A DNA stretch of 64,000 nucleotides. Origin: Streptomyces brevispora. Lineage in GTDB: Bacteria; Actinomycetota; Actinomycetes; Streptomycetales; Streptomycetaceae. The number at the start of each line of letters is the position of its first letter. Position 1 is the first letter of the stretch. The translations under genes were made by a program, and so were the position numbers. The notes beneath the pieces are model-generated. The model was not told the DNA's origin and did not search any database. It was given only the letters and a program-made list of their open reading frames with translations. The stretch covers positions 3,038,001-3,102,000 of the forward strand of contig NZ_VIWW01000001.1 in assembly GCF_007829885.1 (NCBI RefSeq). Direction: 5' to 3'. Positions 22,348 to 31,921 of this stretch are shown piece by piece.

Positions 22348-24060
22348 TCAGCCGAGAACTGAGATCTCCGAGATGCCCCCGCGGTAGCCGCTGCCGGTGT
22401 CGTCCGACGGAAGCTCAGTGATGTGGATGAGGACGTAGCGGGTCCGCACCGGCTTGCTGAGGGTTTCCTTGAGGCTGCTTCCCGCCGTTTTGAGCTGAGT
22501 GAGGCGCTGAGGGAAGTCCGCGAGGGACGAGGGTGCGGAGGCACTCTTGTCGGCCGCCAGCACCTCGGCCTTCTGCCCGCTGCGGTACATGGTGATGTCG
22601 ATGCCCGAGACGTCCTTCACACTCCCCAGGTCAACGACGATGCCGCTGCCGTCCTTACGGGAGGGGAGGTTGCCGAAATTTGCGTAGCCCTGGTAGCGCG
22701 GAGTGATCCACGCGGTGCCCGGCTTGCCGTCGATCGTGTTCGGGACCGCCTCCTGCTTGATCCCGGACCCGCTGGGCATGAACTCCGCCGCATCGGTGAT
22801 CCGCAGGGGCACGGCAGGTGGCGGCGCGACTTCGTTCTTCGGGTTGGTCTGTGTGGTGCCGGGGTCACCCGAGCTGTTGTCCCGGTCCAGGAGCGTCTCG
22901 GCGAGCTGCCAGCTGCCGAGGCCCAGTGCGGCGATGAGCAGCGCGGAGACGGCCCACTTGAGTGTCTTGCCCGTGCGGCTCTGGAGCGGGGCCGGCGGTA
23001 TGGCGTGCACGGACTGGGTGGGCGGGGTGCCGGGTCCGGTAGGGCGGCCGTAGGTGCCCTGCTGGTAGGTGGTCCGCTGGTACTCGGGCGGTGCGGTGAA
23101 CGTGGGCTCGGGCGGACGGATGCGCGGCATGGCCGCGACGGCCTTGGCCAGTTCGTCGGGGGTGGTGCACGGCTGTTCCTGGCGGGATGCCGTGGCTCCG
23201 TCGTTGGCGAGTGCCCGCATGGCGATCTCGGAGAGACCGCGGTGGACTCCGGCCCGCACCTGGTCGGGTGCGATCAGGCCCACGCCCTTGGGGAGCCCGC
23301 TGAGGCCGTAGGCGTCGCTCTCGTACGGCCAGCGCTGGGTCAGCGCGGCGTAGAGCAGCGCGCCGATCGCTTCGGTGTCGGCGCGCTGAGGCCCCTCCGA
23401 GGTGATGCCCCGCAGCGCGGCGTTCACCGCGAGGCCGCGGATCCGGTACTGACCCGACGAGCTGCGCAGCACCGCTCCGGGAGTGAGCCTCAGATGAGCC
23501 AGGCCCTCACGGTGCGCGGCCGCCATGGCCTGGGAGATCTGGCTTACGAGCTGGTACGCGTCATGAGCGTCCATCGGGCCCGTGCCCAGTAGCGCGGTGA
23601 GCTCGGTGGCGTCCGGAAGCCATTCGTGGACGACATAGACGAGGTCGTTCTCCTCCACGGCGTCGAGGACCTGCACGAAGCGGGGGTCGCCGAGCAAGGC
23701 GGAGGAGCGGGCCGCGGCCAGTACGGAACGCGCTCGCGGGTGATCGGCGGGAAGGAGATGGACACCCACCGCGCGACGCAGTTTCTCGTCGACAGCGCGC
23801 CAGCTGCTGAATCCGTCCAGACGGGTGACGCACTCCTCGAGCCGGTAGCGCCCCGCAAGTTTGTGACCGCTGTGCAGATCAGGGGTTGATGCGTTGACTT
23901 CGGAGCCTGTCGGCTCGTCCACCACTTCCCGGGGGCCTGCGCCCGTTGAATCCTGAGCTTCTGCCGTGCCGTCGGTCGTGGCCTCGTCCGCCTTGGCGGA
24001 CAGCGGCTCGTCACCGCTGTTGTCGGCCACGTCGACGGCAGCCGTGCTACGTTCCGCCAC
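22348..24060 (-). CDS. Membrane pseudokinase linked to MurJ
   Basis: 570 aa from GTG 24060. A long acidic N-terminus is followed by a kinase-like fold (GRYRLEECVTRLDGFSSWRA to about residue 340). The catalytic residues are missing: RAVGVHLLP where the ATP-binding Lys should be, AHLRLTPGAVL in place of HRDLKPxN, and IRGLAVNA in place of DFG. One membrane helix (WAVSALLIAALGLGSWQLAE) precedes a C-terminal discoidin-like domain (GIKQEAVPNTIDGKPGTAW...GIVVDLGSVKDVSGIDI). In mycobacteria the same pseudokinase and extracytoplasmic domain are fused to MviN/MurJ; here they are a separate gene beside murJ. Probably a scaffold regulating lipid II flipping. Confidence 0.85.
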   Translation of the reverse strand: MAERSTAAVDVADNSGDEPLSAKADEATTDGTAEAQDSTGAGPREVVDEPTGSEVNASTPDLHSGHKLAGRYRLEECVTRLDGFSSWRAVDEKLRRAVGVHLLPADHPRARSVLAAARSSALLGDPRFVQVLDAVEENDLVYVVHEWLPDATELTALLGTGPMDAHDAYQLVSQISQAMAAAHREGLAHLRLTPGAVLRSSSGQYRIRGLAVNAALRGITSEGPQRADTEAIGALLYAALTQRWPYESDAYGLSGLPKGVGLIAPDQVRAGVHRGLSEIAMRALANDGATASRQEQPCTTPDELAKAVAAMPRIRPPEPTFTAPPEYQRTTYQQGTYGRPTGPGTPPTQSVHAIPPAPLQSRTGKTLKWAVSALLIAALGLGSWQLAETLLDRDNSSGDPGTTQTNPKNEVAPPPAVPLRITDAAEFMPSGSGIKQEAVPNTIDGKPGTAWITPRYQGYANFGNLPSRKDGSGIVVDLGSVKDVSGIDITMYRSGQKAEVLAADKSASAPSSLADFPQRLTQLKTAGSSLKETLSKPVRTRYVLIHITELPSDDTGSGYRGGISEISVLG

Positions 24061-24188
24061 CGTCGTTCCTGCCTCCCCATCCGTTGCGCGATGCCAGCCA
24101 GCTCTGCACAGTCTCGCCAATTGTGCCCATACTCCGGCACCATGCACGACACGCGGGGACGGGCGATGGTTGTGCGGGCCGGTGATCT

Positions 24189-26345
24189 TCAGCGGCCGAG
24201 TCGTCCCCGGATCATGCCGACCATGCCGTTGATCTCTTCGATCCGCATCCGCTTCGCCGCGACGACGAAGACTCCCAGCAGCACGATTCCACCGCAGACC
24301 AGCGCGAGGAGCGAGCCCGATGCGCCGTCGCCGAGCGCGCGGAGAAGGGCGAATCCCACACCGCCGCCGATCAGTGCCGCGGGGATCGCGGCGAGGCACA
24401 GCCGGGCGTAGGTGCGCAGGACATGGGCGCCGTCCAGATCGCCGCCCAGACGGTTACGCAGCCGACGCCACGCGATACCGACGCCGACAGCGTAGGCGAG
24501 GCCGTACGAGGCGGCCATACCGACCACGGCCCACTGGGCGGGCAGGACGACGTAGCAGATGGCCGAGGCTGCCGCGTTGACCAGAGCGACGATGACGGTG
24601 TTGTAGAAGGGCGTGCGGGTGTCCTCGTAGGCGTAGAACCCTCGCAGCACCACGTACTGCACCGAGTAGGGGATGAGTCCGAGGCCGAAGGCCATCAGGA
24701 TGAATCCCATGGAACGGGCGGCCTCGGGGCCGCTGGAGGAGTAGAGCAGGGTGCACATCGGAACGCCCAGGGCGAGGAACGCGAAGGCGACCGGCACGAT
24801 GGCAACGGCGGAGTTGCGCAGTCCCTGCGAGATGTCGTCGCGGACCGCGCCCGGGTCGTTGTCGTGGGCGGCACGGGAGATGCGGGGCAGCAGGGCGGCC
24901 ATGACCGAGACGGTGATGATCGCCTGCGGCATGCCCCAGATCAGCTGGGCGTTGGAGTAGGCGAGGAAACCGGCGCCGTTCCTGCCGGACGCCTTGCCGG
25001 CGGAGGTCGCGAGCTGGGTGACGACGAGGACGCCGGCCTGGTTGGCCAGGACGAACAGGACCGTCCACTTGGCCAGCTTGACCGTCTTGCCGAGCCCGTG
25101 GCCCCGCCAGTCGAAACGCGGGCGGAAACGGAATCCGGCCTCGCGCAGGTACGGGATCATGGCGAGGGACTGGACGATCAGGCCGAGCAGGGTGCCGATG
25201 CCGAGCAGCCGGACGCCCTCCGGCGGGATCGTCTGGACGCCCATGTGGGACTGGTGCGAGGTGCCGTAGACCCAGATGAACATGCCGAAGGTGAAGATCA
25301 TCACGATGTTGTTGAGGACCGGGGTCCACATCATCGCGCCGAACTTCCCGCGGGCGTTGAGGATCTGGCCCATCACGACGTGCACGCCCATGAAGAAGAT
25401 GGTGGGCAGGCAGTACCGGGCGAAGGTCGTGGCCACGTTGTTGGCGGCGGCGTCGTCCGCGATGGTCTGCGACATCAGACGGATGAGCCACGGGGCGGCG
25501 AAGACCGCGAGGGCGACGATCGCGCCGAGCGCGACCATCACGAGGGTCAGCAGCCGGTTCGCGTAGGCCTCGCCGCCGTCCTCGTCGTCCTTCATGGAGC
25601 GGACGAGCTGGGGGACGAACACCGAGTTGAGGCCGCCGCCCACGGTGAGGATGTAGATCATCGTCGGCAGCGTGTAGGCGATGGTGAAGCTATCACCGAG
25701 CAGGGCCGCGCCGAGCGCCGCGGTGATCACCAGACTGCGTACGAAGCCGGTGAGCCGCGAGACGAGGGTGCCGGCTGCCATGACCGCACTGGACTTCAGC
25801 AGGCCGGATGCCCGGCCGCCGCCGGACTTCGGCGCTACGGGTGCGGGTGCGGGGGCCGGCTCGGGACGGGCCGGACCGGGTGATCCCGCCGGGCCTTCCT
25901 GGTCCCGGAAGAGGTGGGCGAACGCATCGGGTTCGTCTCGGCCCGCGGAGGCCTGGGTGACGAGATCGTCCACGCCGACGAACTGAGTGGTCGCGGCGTC
26001 GTCGCCGTACGGCAGATGCCGGGACGGACCCCCGGGCTCGGGCGGCGGGGTCTGCGCCCAGATCCGGGGGTCGGGGGCGTACGGGGCCGCGGGCGGCTGC
26101 TGGTAGAGCGGATGGGGCTGCTGATAGGTGCCAGGAGGCGGCGGCGGATGCGCCGCGCGGTCGTACAAGGCCTCGCCCACCGGATCCTGGGCGGAGAGGT
26201 CCTGGGCCCGGTAGGGGTCGTAGTCGTACGCAGCCTGCAGGTACGGATCGGGGCCCGGGGGCACCTGCTCCGGCCCAGGAGGCCCGCCGGAAGACCCAGC
26301 TCCGCCCGTACCCTGACCGCGGTCACCGTCGTACGGCGCGTTCAT
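24189..26345 (-). CDS. murJ: Lipid II flippase MurJ (MviN)
   Basis: 718 aa from ATG 26345, with GAGGTGGGG upstream. The first 185 residues are a cytoplasmic Pro/Gly/Tyr-rich extension. The MATE-like MOP core then begins at LLKSSAVMAAGTLVSRLTGF, with signature blocks GGGLNSVFVPQLVR and ARGKFGAMMWTPVLNNIVMI and about 14 membrane helices to the C-terminus. It flips the peptidoglycan precursor lipid II across the membrane. The downstream neighbour is the pseudokinase, and the upstream neighbour is a secreted DUF6049-type protein, as in the mycobacterial Rv3909-Rv3910 order. Confidence 0.94.
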   Translation of the reverse strand: MNAPYDGDRGQGTGGAGSSGGPPGPEQVPPGPDPYLQAAYDYDPYRAQDLSAQDPVGEALYDRAAHPPPPPGTYQQPHPLYQQPPAAPYAPDPRIWAQTPPPEPGGPSRHLPYGDDAATTQFVGVDDLVTQASAGRDEPDAFAHLFRDQEGPAGSPGPARPEPAPAPAPVAPKSGGGRASGLLKSSAVMAAGTLVSRLTGFVRSLVITAALGAALLGDSFTIAYTLPTMIYILTVGGGLNSVFVPQLVRSMKDDEDGGEAYANRLLTLVMVALGAIVALAVFAAPWLIRLMSQTIADDAAANNVATTFARYCLPTIFFMGVHVVMGQILNARGKFGAMMWTPVLNNIVMIFTFGMFIWVYGTSHQSHMGVQTIPPEGVRLLGIGTLLGLIVQSLAMIPYLREAGFRFRPRFDWRGHGLGKTVKLAKWTVLFVLANQAGVLVVTQLATSAGKASGRNGAGFLAYSNAQLIWGMPQAIITVSVMAALLPRISRAAHDNDPGAVRDDISQGLRNSAVAIVPVAFAFLALGVPMCTLLYSSSGPEAARSMGFILMAFGLGLIPYSVQYVVLRGFYAYEDTRTPFYNTVIVALVNAAASAICYVVLPAQWAVVGMAASYGLAYAVGVGIAWRRLRNRLGGDLDGAHVLRTYARLCLAAIPAALIGGGVGFALLRALGDGASGSLLALVCGGIVLLGVFVVAAKRMRIEEINGMVGMIRGRLGR

Positions 26346-26394
26346 CGAAACCCCACCTCATCGTCCCCGGCCGACCGGCCACGACAGACATCGC

Positions 26395-28692
26395 TCAACG
26401 GTCCACTTTCTCACCCGTGCCCGATGGCTCCGCGCTTTCGGGACCGGTGTCCGGCGTCGGGTCACTCGGCTGCTCGGGTTCACTGCCGTCATCGCCCGCC
26501 GCGCCGCCCGCGTTGGCGCGCTTGCGGTGTGCATACATCCTGATGCCGGCGAGGACCAGCAGCAGCAGCCCGCCCGCGATCACGAGAAGCACGGTCGGCG
26601 TGAGCTCCGACACCTTCACGGTGAAGTTCATCGCCGCGCCGTACGGCGTCCCGTCCTCGGTGTACAGCTGGGCGGTCATCTGGACCTGGCCGTTGATGTT
26701 GGCCGCGGCGTCGAACTTCACGGACTGACTGTGCCCGCCGGCGATCTGGATCGGCTGCTCAGCGACGGCACCGTCGTCGTTCAGCTTGAGGCGCGTCGCG
26801 TTCTCCGACCTCAGCCGCAGCACCAGATGGTCGACGCCCTGCAGCAGCCTGTTCTGCACCGTCACCGGGATCGTGGCGCTGCGGCCGGACAGGGTGACGT
26901 CCGACTTCGAGATGAGCTGGACCTCATTGACGAGGCTCTGCAGATAGGTGCGCACCGAGTCCCGGTACTGCTGGGCCTCCAGGGGCTTGCCCCGCCACGA
27001 CGTCGACATGGAACGGTTGACCGCGTTACCGAAGGGCGTCACCACCCGCTCGGGCTGGGTGAGGATGACCTGGAAGTTGTTGAGGGAGGCCTGGGTGGAC
27101 TTGATGTCCTGGAAGGCCTGGGTGGGCAGCTCCTGGCTGCGCAGCTTCTTCGGGTACCGGGACGCCGGAGGGACCTCCGTGGTCGCCTTCGCGTCGGGAT
27201 TCGCCTCCGCCGCCTGGACCAGCCCCTGGGACTGCGTCCAGCGGCCGTCGTCGAGGGTGTGCAGGGCGCTTGCCATCGACTGGGCCTGCGCGATCGTCGG
27301 CATCCGCTGGGGTACGACGACGACGCTTCGGTCCTCGTCGGTGTCCTGTTCGGCCAGAGAGAGCGTGAGAGCGAGGAACCTCTGCACGGCGAGCGTGGAG
27401 TCGCCGGCCTTCGTCATGTCGCCCTGGAAGGCCGTGGAGAGCCGGGCGTCGGAGACCACGGCGGTCGTACCGCCGCCGATCGGCCGGGCAGCGGTGGGCG
27501 TGTACGCCAGGCCGCCGTTTTCCTGAAGACTGTCGCTGCGGGCGATCACGTTGTGGGCACCGGCCGAGGTGGCGACGTCCACGATGGACGGATCGATGGC
27601 ACCGTCGACCGGCCATGCGAAGTCCGTCGACGGCTTCACATGCAGGATCGTCTGCACCGTCGTCACGGCCACCTCGCTGGCGTTCTGGAGGTGGCTGAGG
27701 GTGCCCGACACGTTCTTGCCGCGGTGCGCGATCGATGCCAGATCGGGGTCCCCGAACGGCAGCGCGATGACCTTGCCCTCGGCCACCGCCGCCTCCAGCG
27801 AGGTGAGCCACTGCTTCGCCACGTTCTGATTCGTACCGGCGATCGTGGTGTCACCGGACTTGACCCGGTAATCCCGCGTCATCGCGTCGACACTAGCCAG
27901 CAGATCCGGGTCGATGACCCAGGTCACGGGCAGTTGCCTGCCCAGCGACACCATCTGTTCCAGACGACCGCCCGGCGCGATCTCGGCGGCCAGGTCATCG
28001 TCGGCGAACACCGGCGTCTGCCGGGCGTCGGAGCCGGTCTCCGCGGTGAGATGCGCCGCTGCGATCAGCGGCCAGGCGTAACTGATCCGGGGCTTGGAGT
28101 CGCGGTCCTCGCTCTGCCAGGGGAGGAACGTCCGCTTGATCCCGAGCACCTGGTCGTACTGGGCATGGGGCGTCCGGCCCGACAAGGTGACACCGAGCTG
28201 GTAGACGCCGTCGTCGCCGAGTCCCAGCTTGCTGACGGGCACGGACAGCGTGAAGTCCTGGCTGATCCCGGAAGGAAGCTTGGCGATCTCGACCGTGTAC
28301 TTGCCGCCGACCGGATACGGGTCGGCACCGGGCAGATATCCCGTGCGCCGGTTGGCCGCGTCGATCGAGGTCCTGCCGAAGAGCCGGGGTCCCACGCGGA
28401 GATCGACCTGGGCCGCGGTGACGGTCTCCTTGCTCTTGTTGATCAGAGTTCCGGAGACGGTGAGTGTGTCCCCCTTCACAGGGGCGCTCGGAGTCACCGT
28501 GTCCAGGGACACCGCGACCGTGCCGGAACCCGTCGGGGCCTTGTCCGTCGCGGCGGCCTGCGCCACCGGGGCGGCCGCCCCGGCCAGCAGGGCGGCGACG
28601 AGCGGAGCCCCGGCAAGCACGGCGGCTGTGCGCCGCAGCCACCGGCGGGCAGGAGAGGGATTCATCCCCTGGAAGTCTGCCGCCTCGGCCAC
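26395..28692 (-). CDS. Secreted, membrane-anchored DUF6049-type protein
   Basis: 765 aa from GTG 28692, or 756 from ATG 28665 (MNPSPARRWLRRTAAVLAG), which has AGGGG directly before it; the start is uncertain. A signal peptide (RRTAAVLAGAPLVAALLAGA) is followed by about 680 extracytoplasmic residues, a C-terminal membrane helix (TVLLVIAGGLLLLVLAGIRM), and a short charged tail. It looks like a type I membrane protein with beta-rich segments (VSLDTVTPSAPVKGDTLTVS). It lies in the position of mycobacterial Rv3909 next to murJ. Biochemical role unknown; a cell-envelope role follows only from context. Confidence 0.8.
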   Translation of the reverse strand: MAEAADFQGMNPSPARRWLRRTAAVLAGAPLVAALLAGAAAPVAQAAATDKAPTGSGTVAVSLDTVTPSAPVKGDTLTVSGTLINKSKETVTAAQVDLRVGPRLFGRTSIDAANRRTGYLPGADPYPVGGKYTVEIAKLPSGISQDFTLSVPVSKLGLGDDGVYQLGVTLSGRTPHAQYDQVLGIKRTFLPWQSEDRDSKPRISYAWPLIAAAHLTAETGSDARQTPVFADDDLAAEIAPGGRLEQMVSLGRQLPVTWVIDPDLLASVDAMTRDYRVKSGDTTIAGTNQNVAKQWLTSLEAAVAEGKVIALPFGDPDLASIAHRGKNVSGTLSHLQNASEVAVTTVQTILHVKPSTDFAWPVDGAIDPSIVDVATSAGAHNVIARSDSLQENGGLAYTPTAARPIGGGTTAVVSDARLSTAFQGDMTKAGDSTLAVQRFLALTLSLAEQDTDEDRSVVVVPQRMPTIAQAQSMASALHTLDDGRWTQSQGLVQAAEANPDAKATTEVPPASRYPKKLRSQELPTQAFQDIKSTQASLNNFQVILTQPERVVTPFGNAVNRSMSTSWRGKPLEAQQYRDSVRTYLQSLVNEVQLISKSDVTLSGRSATIPVTVQNRLLQGVDHLVLRLRSENATRLKLNDDGAVAEQPIQIAGGHSQSVKFDAAANINGQVQMTAQLYTEDGTPYGAAMNFTVKVSELTPTVLLVIAGGLLLLVLAGIRMYAHRKRANAGGAAGDDGSEPEQPSDPTPDTGPESAEPSGTGEKVDR

Positions 28693-28872
28693 GCGCCTAC
28701 CCGTCCCTCGTCGTGAGCTGCTGTCGATCGTTGTCCGTTGCTGCGTCCACGCATGGTAACGATGTGCGCGGGGGCTAAGTGCTGGGGAGTGCGGTACATG
28801 ATCGGCAGAGTCTCGCAGGGCTGAAGGAAACCATGACGCCCGGGCCGGTCCGGGCACGTACCCTTTTCTGTT

Positions 28873-30315
28873 GTGCCGAACGCCAATGAAGACAACTCCA
28901 GCGCCCTGACCCAGGTGCAGCACCGCGCAGTCAGTGAACTGCTCCGGGTGTCCCCGGTCGCCGACGATCTCGCCCGCCGATTCCAGGATGCCGGATTCAG
29001 TCTTGCCCTGGTCGGCGGCTCGGTCCGGGACGCACTTCTCGGCAGGCTCGGGAACGACCTGGACTTCACGACCGATGCCCGTCCCGAGGATGTCCTGAAG
29101 ATCGTCCGGCCATGGGCGGACTCGGTGTGGGAGGTCGGGATCGCCTTTGGCACGGTGGGCGCGCAGAAGGACGGCTACCAGATCGAAGTCACCACATACC
29201 GGTCCGAGGCGTACGACCGAACCTCGCGCAAGCCGGAGGTTTCCTATGGTGACTCCATCGAGGATGACCTTGTCCGCCGTGATTTCACGGTCAACGCGAT
29301 GGCCGTCGCGCTGCCGCAGAAGGACTTCATCGACCCACACGGTGGCATCGAGGACCTGGCGGAGCGCGTCCTGCGCACCCCCGGTACGCCCGAGGAATCC
29401 TTCTCCGACGATCCGCTGCGCATGCTGCGTGCCGCGCGTTTCGCCGCGCAGCTGGACTTCGAAGTGGCTCCCGATGTTGTCGTGGCGATGACGGAAATGG
29501 CGGGCCGGATCGAAATCGTCTCCGCCGAGCGGGTCCGGGAGGAGCTCAACAAGCTTCTGCTGTCCTCGCACCCCCGGAAGGGGCTGGCGCTCCTTGTCGA
29601 CACGGGACTGGCCCAACAGATCCTTCCCGAGCTCCCCGCGCTTCGGCTCGAAAGTGACGAGCATCACCGTCACAAGGATGTGTACGAGCACTCTCTGACC
29701 GTTCTGGAGCAGGCGATCGACCTGGAGGAGGACGGCCCGGACCTCGTTCTGCGTCTCGCCGCCCTGCTTCATGACATCGGCAAGCCGAGGACCCGGCGCT
29801 TCGAGAAGGACGGCCGGGTCTCGTTCCATCACCACGAGGTGGTGGGCGCCAAGATGGTCAAGAAGCGGATGACCGACCTCAAGTACTCCAACGACATGGT
29901 CAAGGACGTCTCGAAGCTGGTGGAGCTGCATCTGCGCTTCCACGGGTACGGCGACGGAGAGTGGACCGACTCGGCGGTCCGTCGTTATGTGCGTGACGCG
30001 GGCCCCCTGCTGGAACGCCTGCACAAGCTCACCCGCTCGGACTGCACCACGCGGAACAAACGCAAGGCCGCTGCTCTCTCCCGGACCTACGACGCGCTGG
30101 AGGAACGCATTGCGCAGTTGAAGGACAAGGAGGAGCTCGATGCGATCCGGCCGGACCTGGACGGCAACGAGATCATGCAGATCTTGAGCGTCGGACCCGG
30201 ACCGGTCATCGGTCAGGCGTATGCGTTCCTGTTGGAACTGCGCCTGGAGAACGGGCCGATGGAGCATGACGTGGCAGTGGCGGAGCTCAAGAAGTGGTGG
30301 GAATCGCAGGGCTGA
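28873..30315 (+). CDS. pcnA: CCA tRNA nucleotidyltransferase with HD domain
   Basis: 480 aa from GTG 28873 (MPNANEDNSSALTQ). No ribosome-binding site is visible, and TACCCT at 28859-28864 could be a -10, so the mRNA may be leaderless. The enzyme adds or repairs the tRNA 3' CCA end. The nucleotidyltransferase head has LVGGSVRDALLGR and GNDLDFTTDARP, followed by DDLVRRDFTVNAMA and the RRDFT-type block. The C-terminal HD domain has LAALLHDIGKPRTR. Divergent from the DUF6049-type gene, as in mycobacteria. Confidence 0.94.
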   Translation: MPNANEDNSSALTQVQHRAVSELLRVSPVADDLARRFQDAGFSLALVGGSVRDALLGRLGNDLDFTTDARPEDVLKIVRPWADSVWEVGIAFGTVGAQKDGYQIEVTTYRSEAYDRTSRKPEVSYGDSIEDDLVRRDFTVNAMAVALPQKDFIDPHGGIEDLAERVLRTPGTPEESFSDDPLRMLRAARFAAQLDFEVAPDVVVAMTEMAGRIEIVSAERVREELNKLLLSSHPRKGLALLVDTGLAQQILPELPALRLESDEHHRHKDVYEHSLTVLEQAIDLEEDGPDLVLRLAALLHDIGKPRTRRFEKDGRVSFHHHEVVGAKMVKKRMTDLKYSNDMVKDVSKLVELHLRFHGYGDGEWTDSAVRRYVRDAGPLLERLHKLTRSDCTTRNKRKAAALSRTYDALEERIAQLKDKEELDAIRPDLDGNEIMQILSVGPGPVIGQAYAFLLELRLENGPMEHDVAVAELKKWWESQG

Positions 30316-30354
30316 GCCCGCGAGGGCTGTCCAGGCCGGAGAGCTGCCAGTCGT

Positions 30355-30368
30355 GTTTCACGTGAAAC
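30355..30368. promoter_or_regulatory. parS: parS site 5
   Basis: Perfect GTTTCACGTGAAAC, 40 bp after the pcnA stop. Confidence 0.93.
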
Positions 30369-30392
30369 ACGACCGGCAGTGCATGCACCGAG

Positions 30393-30418
30393 GGCGCTGT
30401 TTCACGTGAAACAGCGCC
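30393..30418. terminator. parS: parS site 6 inside a terminator-like palindrome
   Basis: 26-bp perfect palindrome between the convergent pcnA and MFS genes, with parS at its centre (30399-30412). It could act both as a ParB site and as a bidirectional terminator. The 213-bp gap 30316-30528 holds these two parS sites and no gene. Confidence 0.85.
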
Positions 30419-30528
30419 TTCAGCCGTCCTGTCTCCGGTTCCGGGAGATCAGCCCGCCGGCTCGACCGGTGCGAGGCGGAGTACCGCACTGGTGAATCGT
30501 GCACCGCTCTTCTCTCGATGCGAACGAG

Positions 30529-31797
30529 CTACAGGGCCTCGGCGGTCCGACTCCAGCGGAACATGGCCATGGCGACCAGGGCGTAGAGCACGGCGACCCC
30601 ACTCACCACTGCGGCCGACTTCCCGTCAGGAGGCAGCACCAGGGCGGAGACCGCGGCGGCCCCCACGAAGGCCACGTTGAACAGCACGTCGTAGAGCGAG
30701 AAGACCCGGCCGCGGAAGGCGTCGTCCACCGATGTCTGCACCACCGTGTCCGTCGCGATCTTCGCCCCTTGGGTGACGAGGCCGAGGACGAACGCGGCGA
30801 CGAGCATCGGTGCGGGAGTGAACCACAGCCCCAGCGCCGGTTCGAGGACAGCGGCCGCCGCGGCGCACACCATCATCCAGCGGAACCGGCCGAGCCGCGC
30901 CACAGCCCAGGGGGACACCACCGCCGCGGCGAAGAACCCCGCACCGGATACGCCCACAGCCAGCCCGAGCAGCGCCAGACCGTGGGACTCGCTGGTGGCC
31001 CAGGCGTACCGGCACAGCATCAGGAGCGTCACCGTCAGCGCCCCGTAACAGAAGCGGATCACCGTCATGGCGGCCAGCGCCCGGGCGGCGTGCTTGCGTT
31101 CCGCCAGATGGCGCAGCCCGTCGCCGAGCCCGCGTGCGGTGGTGACCAGAGCCGTGCTCAGGCGGAGGCGGCTGCTGCTCCGCTCCGGTCCGAGAAGTCC
31201 GGTGGCAAGGCTCAGGGACGCCACGGCCGAGGCGAGGTAGAGCGCCGCTCCCAGCAGTACCACCGCCGCATCGGAGTCCGCCAGCAGCAGCCGTACGGCG
31301 AAGGCGAGGCCACCGCCTGCCGTTGCGGCGAGTGTGCCCGCGGTCGGGGAGAGGGAGTTGGCCAGCACCAGCCGGTCCCGGTCGACGACACGCGGCAGAG
31401 CGGCGGAGAGGCCGGCCAGTACGAATCGGTTGACCGCGGTGACACACAGCGCCGAGCCGTAGAAGAGCCAGTCGGGGGCGGAACCGAGGATCAGGAGCGC
31501 GGTGCAGCACGCGAGCGCGGCGCGCAGCAGGTTGCCGTAGAGGAAGACCTGGCGGCGGGGCCAGCGGTCCAGGAGCACTCCGGCGAACGGGCCGATGAGC
31601 GAGTAGGGCAGCAGGAGTACGGCCATCGCGGAGGCGATGGCGCCCGCCGATGCCTGTTTCTCCGGCGAGAAGACCACGTGTGCCGCGAGAGCCACCTGAT
31701 AGACCCCGTCCGCCGACTGGGACAGCACCCGCACGGCCAGCAGGCGGCGGAAGTTCCGAAAGCGCAGGAGAACGCGCAGGTCATGCACGACGGGCAT
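30529..31797 (-). CDS. Major facilitator superfamily transporter
   Basis: 422 aa from ATG 31797 (MPVVHDLRVLLRFRNFRRLL). A GTG at 31812 is in frame, and the frame continues into a terminator, so longer starts are unlikely. About 12 hydrophobic helices are visible. The loop GVLLDRWPRRQVFLYGNLLR resembles the MFS 2-3 loop motif (G-x3-D-R-x-R-R). Related MFS_3-type exporters are usually drug or metabolite pumps; substrate unknown. It lies downstream of ino1 behind a strong terminator. Confidence 0.8.
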   Translation of the reverse strand: MPVVHDLRVLLRFRNFRRLLAVRVLSQSADGVYQVALAAHVVFSPEKQASAGAIASAMAVLLLPYSLIGPFAGVLLDRWPRRQVFLYGNLLRAALACCTALLILGSAPDWLFYGSALCVTAVNRFVLAGLSAALPRVVDRDRLVLANSLSPTAGTLAATAGGGLAFAVRLLLADSDAAVVLLGAALYLASAVASLSLATGLLGPERSSSRLRLSTALVTTARGLGDGLRHLAERKHAARALAAMTVIRFCYGALTVTLLMLCRYAWATSESHGLALLGLAVGVSGAGFFAAAVVSPWAVARLGRFRWMMVCAAAAAVLEPALGLWFTPAPMLVAAFVLGLVTQGAKIATDTVVQTSVDDAFRGRVFSLYDVLFNVAFVGAAAVSALVLPPDGKSAAVVSGVAVLYALVAMAMFRWSRTAEAL

Positions 31798-31817
31798 GGG
31801 AGCAAGGGTCACATACG

Positions 31818-31854
31818 TTGAGGGTCCCCGGGCAGATTGCCCGGGGACCCTCAA
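31818..31854 (-). terminator. Terminator downstream of the inositol-phosphate synthase gene
   Basis: Perfect 17-bp stem (31818-31834 and 31838-31854) with loop GAT, between the ino1 stop and the MFS start. Confidence 0.88.
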
Positions 31855-31921
31855 CGGTGCGGGAGTCAAGGAGCGTTGCCGCTCCCCGCTGCGCCGCGCC
31901 GACGCACCTTGTCAGGTGGCG

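Noticed and set aside
28693..30267. Upstream extension of the DUF6049-type gene to 1290 codons
   Set aside because: It would run antisense through pcnA; the signal peptide and ribosome-binding evidence place the start near 28.67-28.69 kb.
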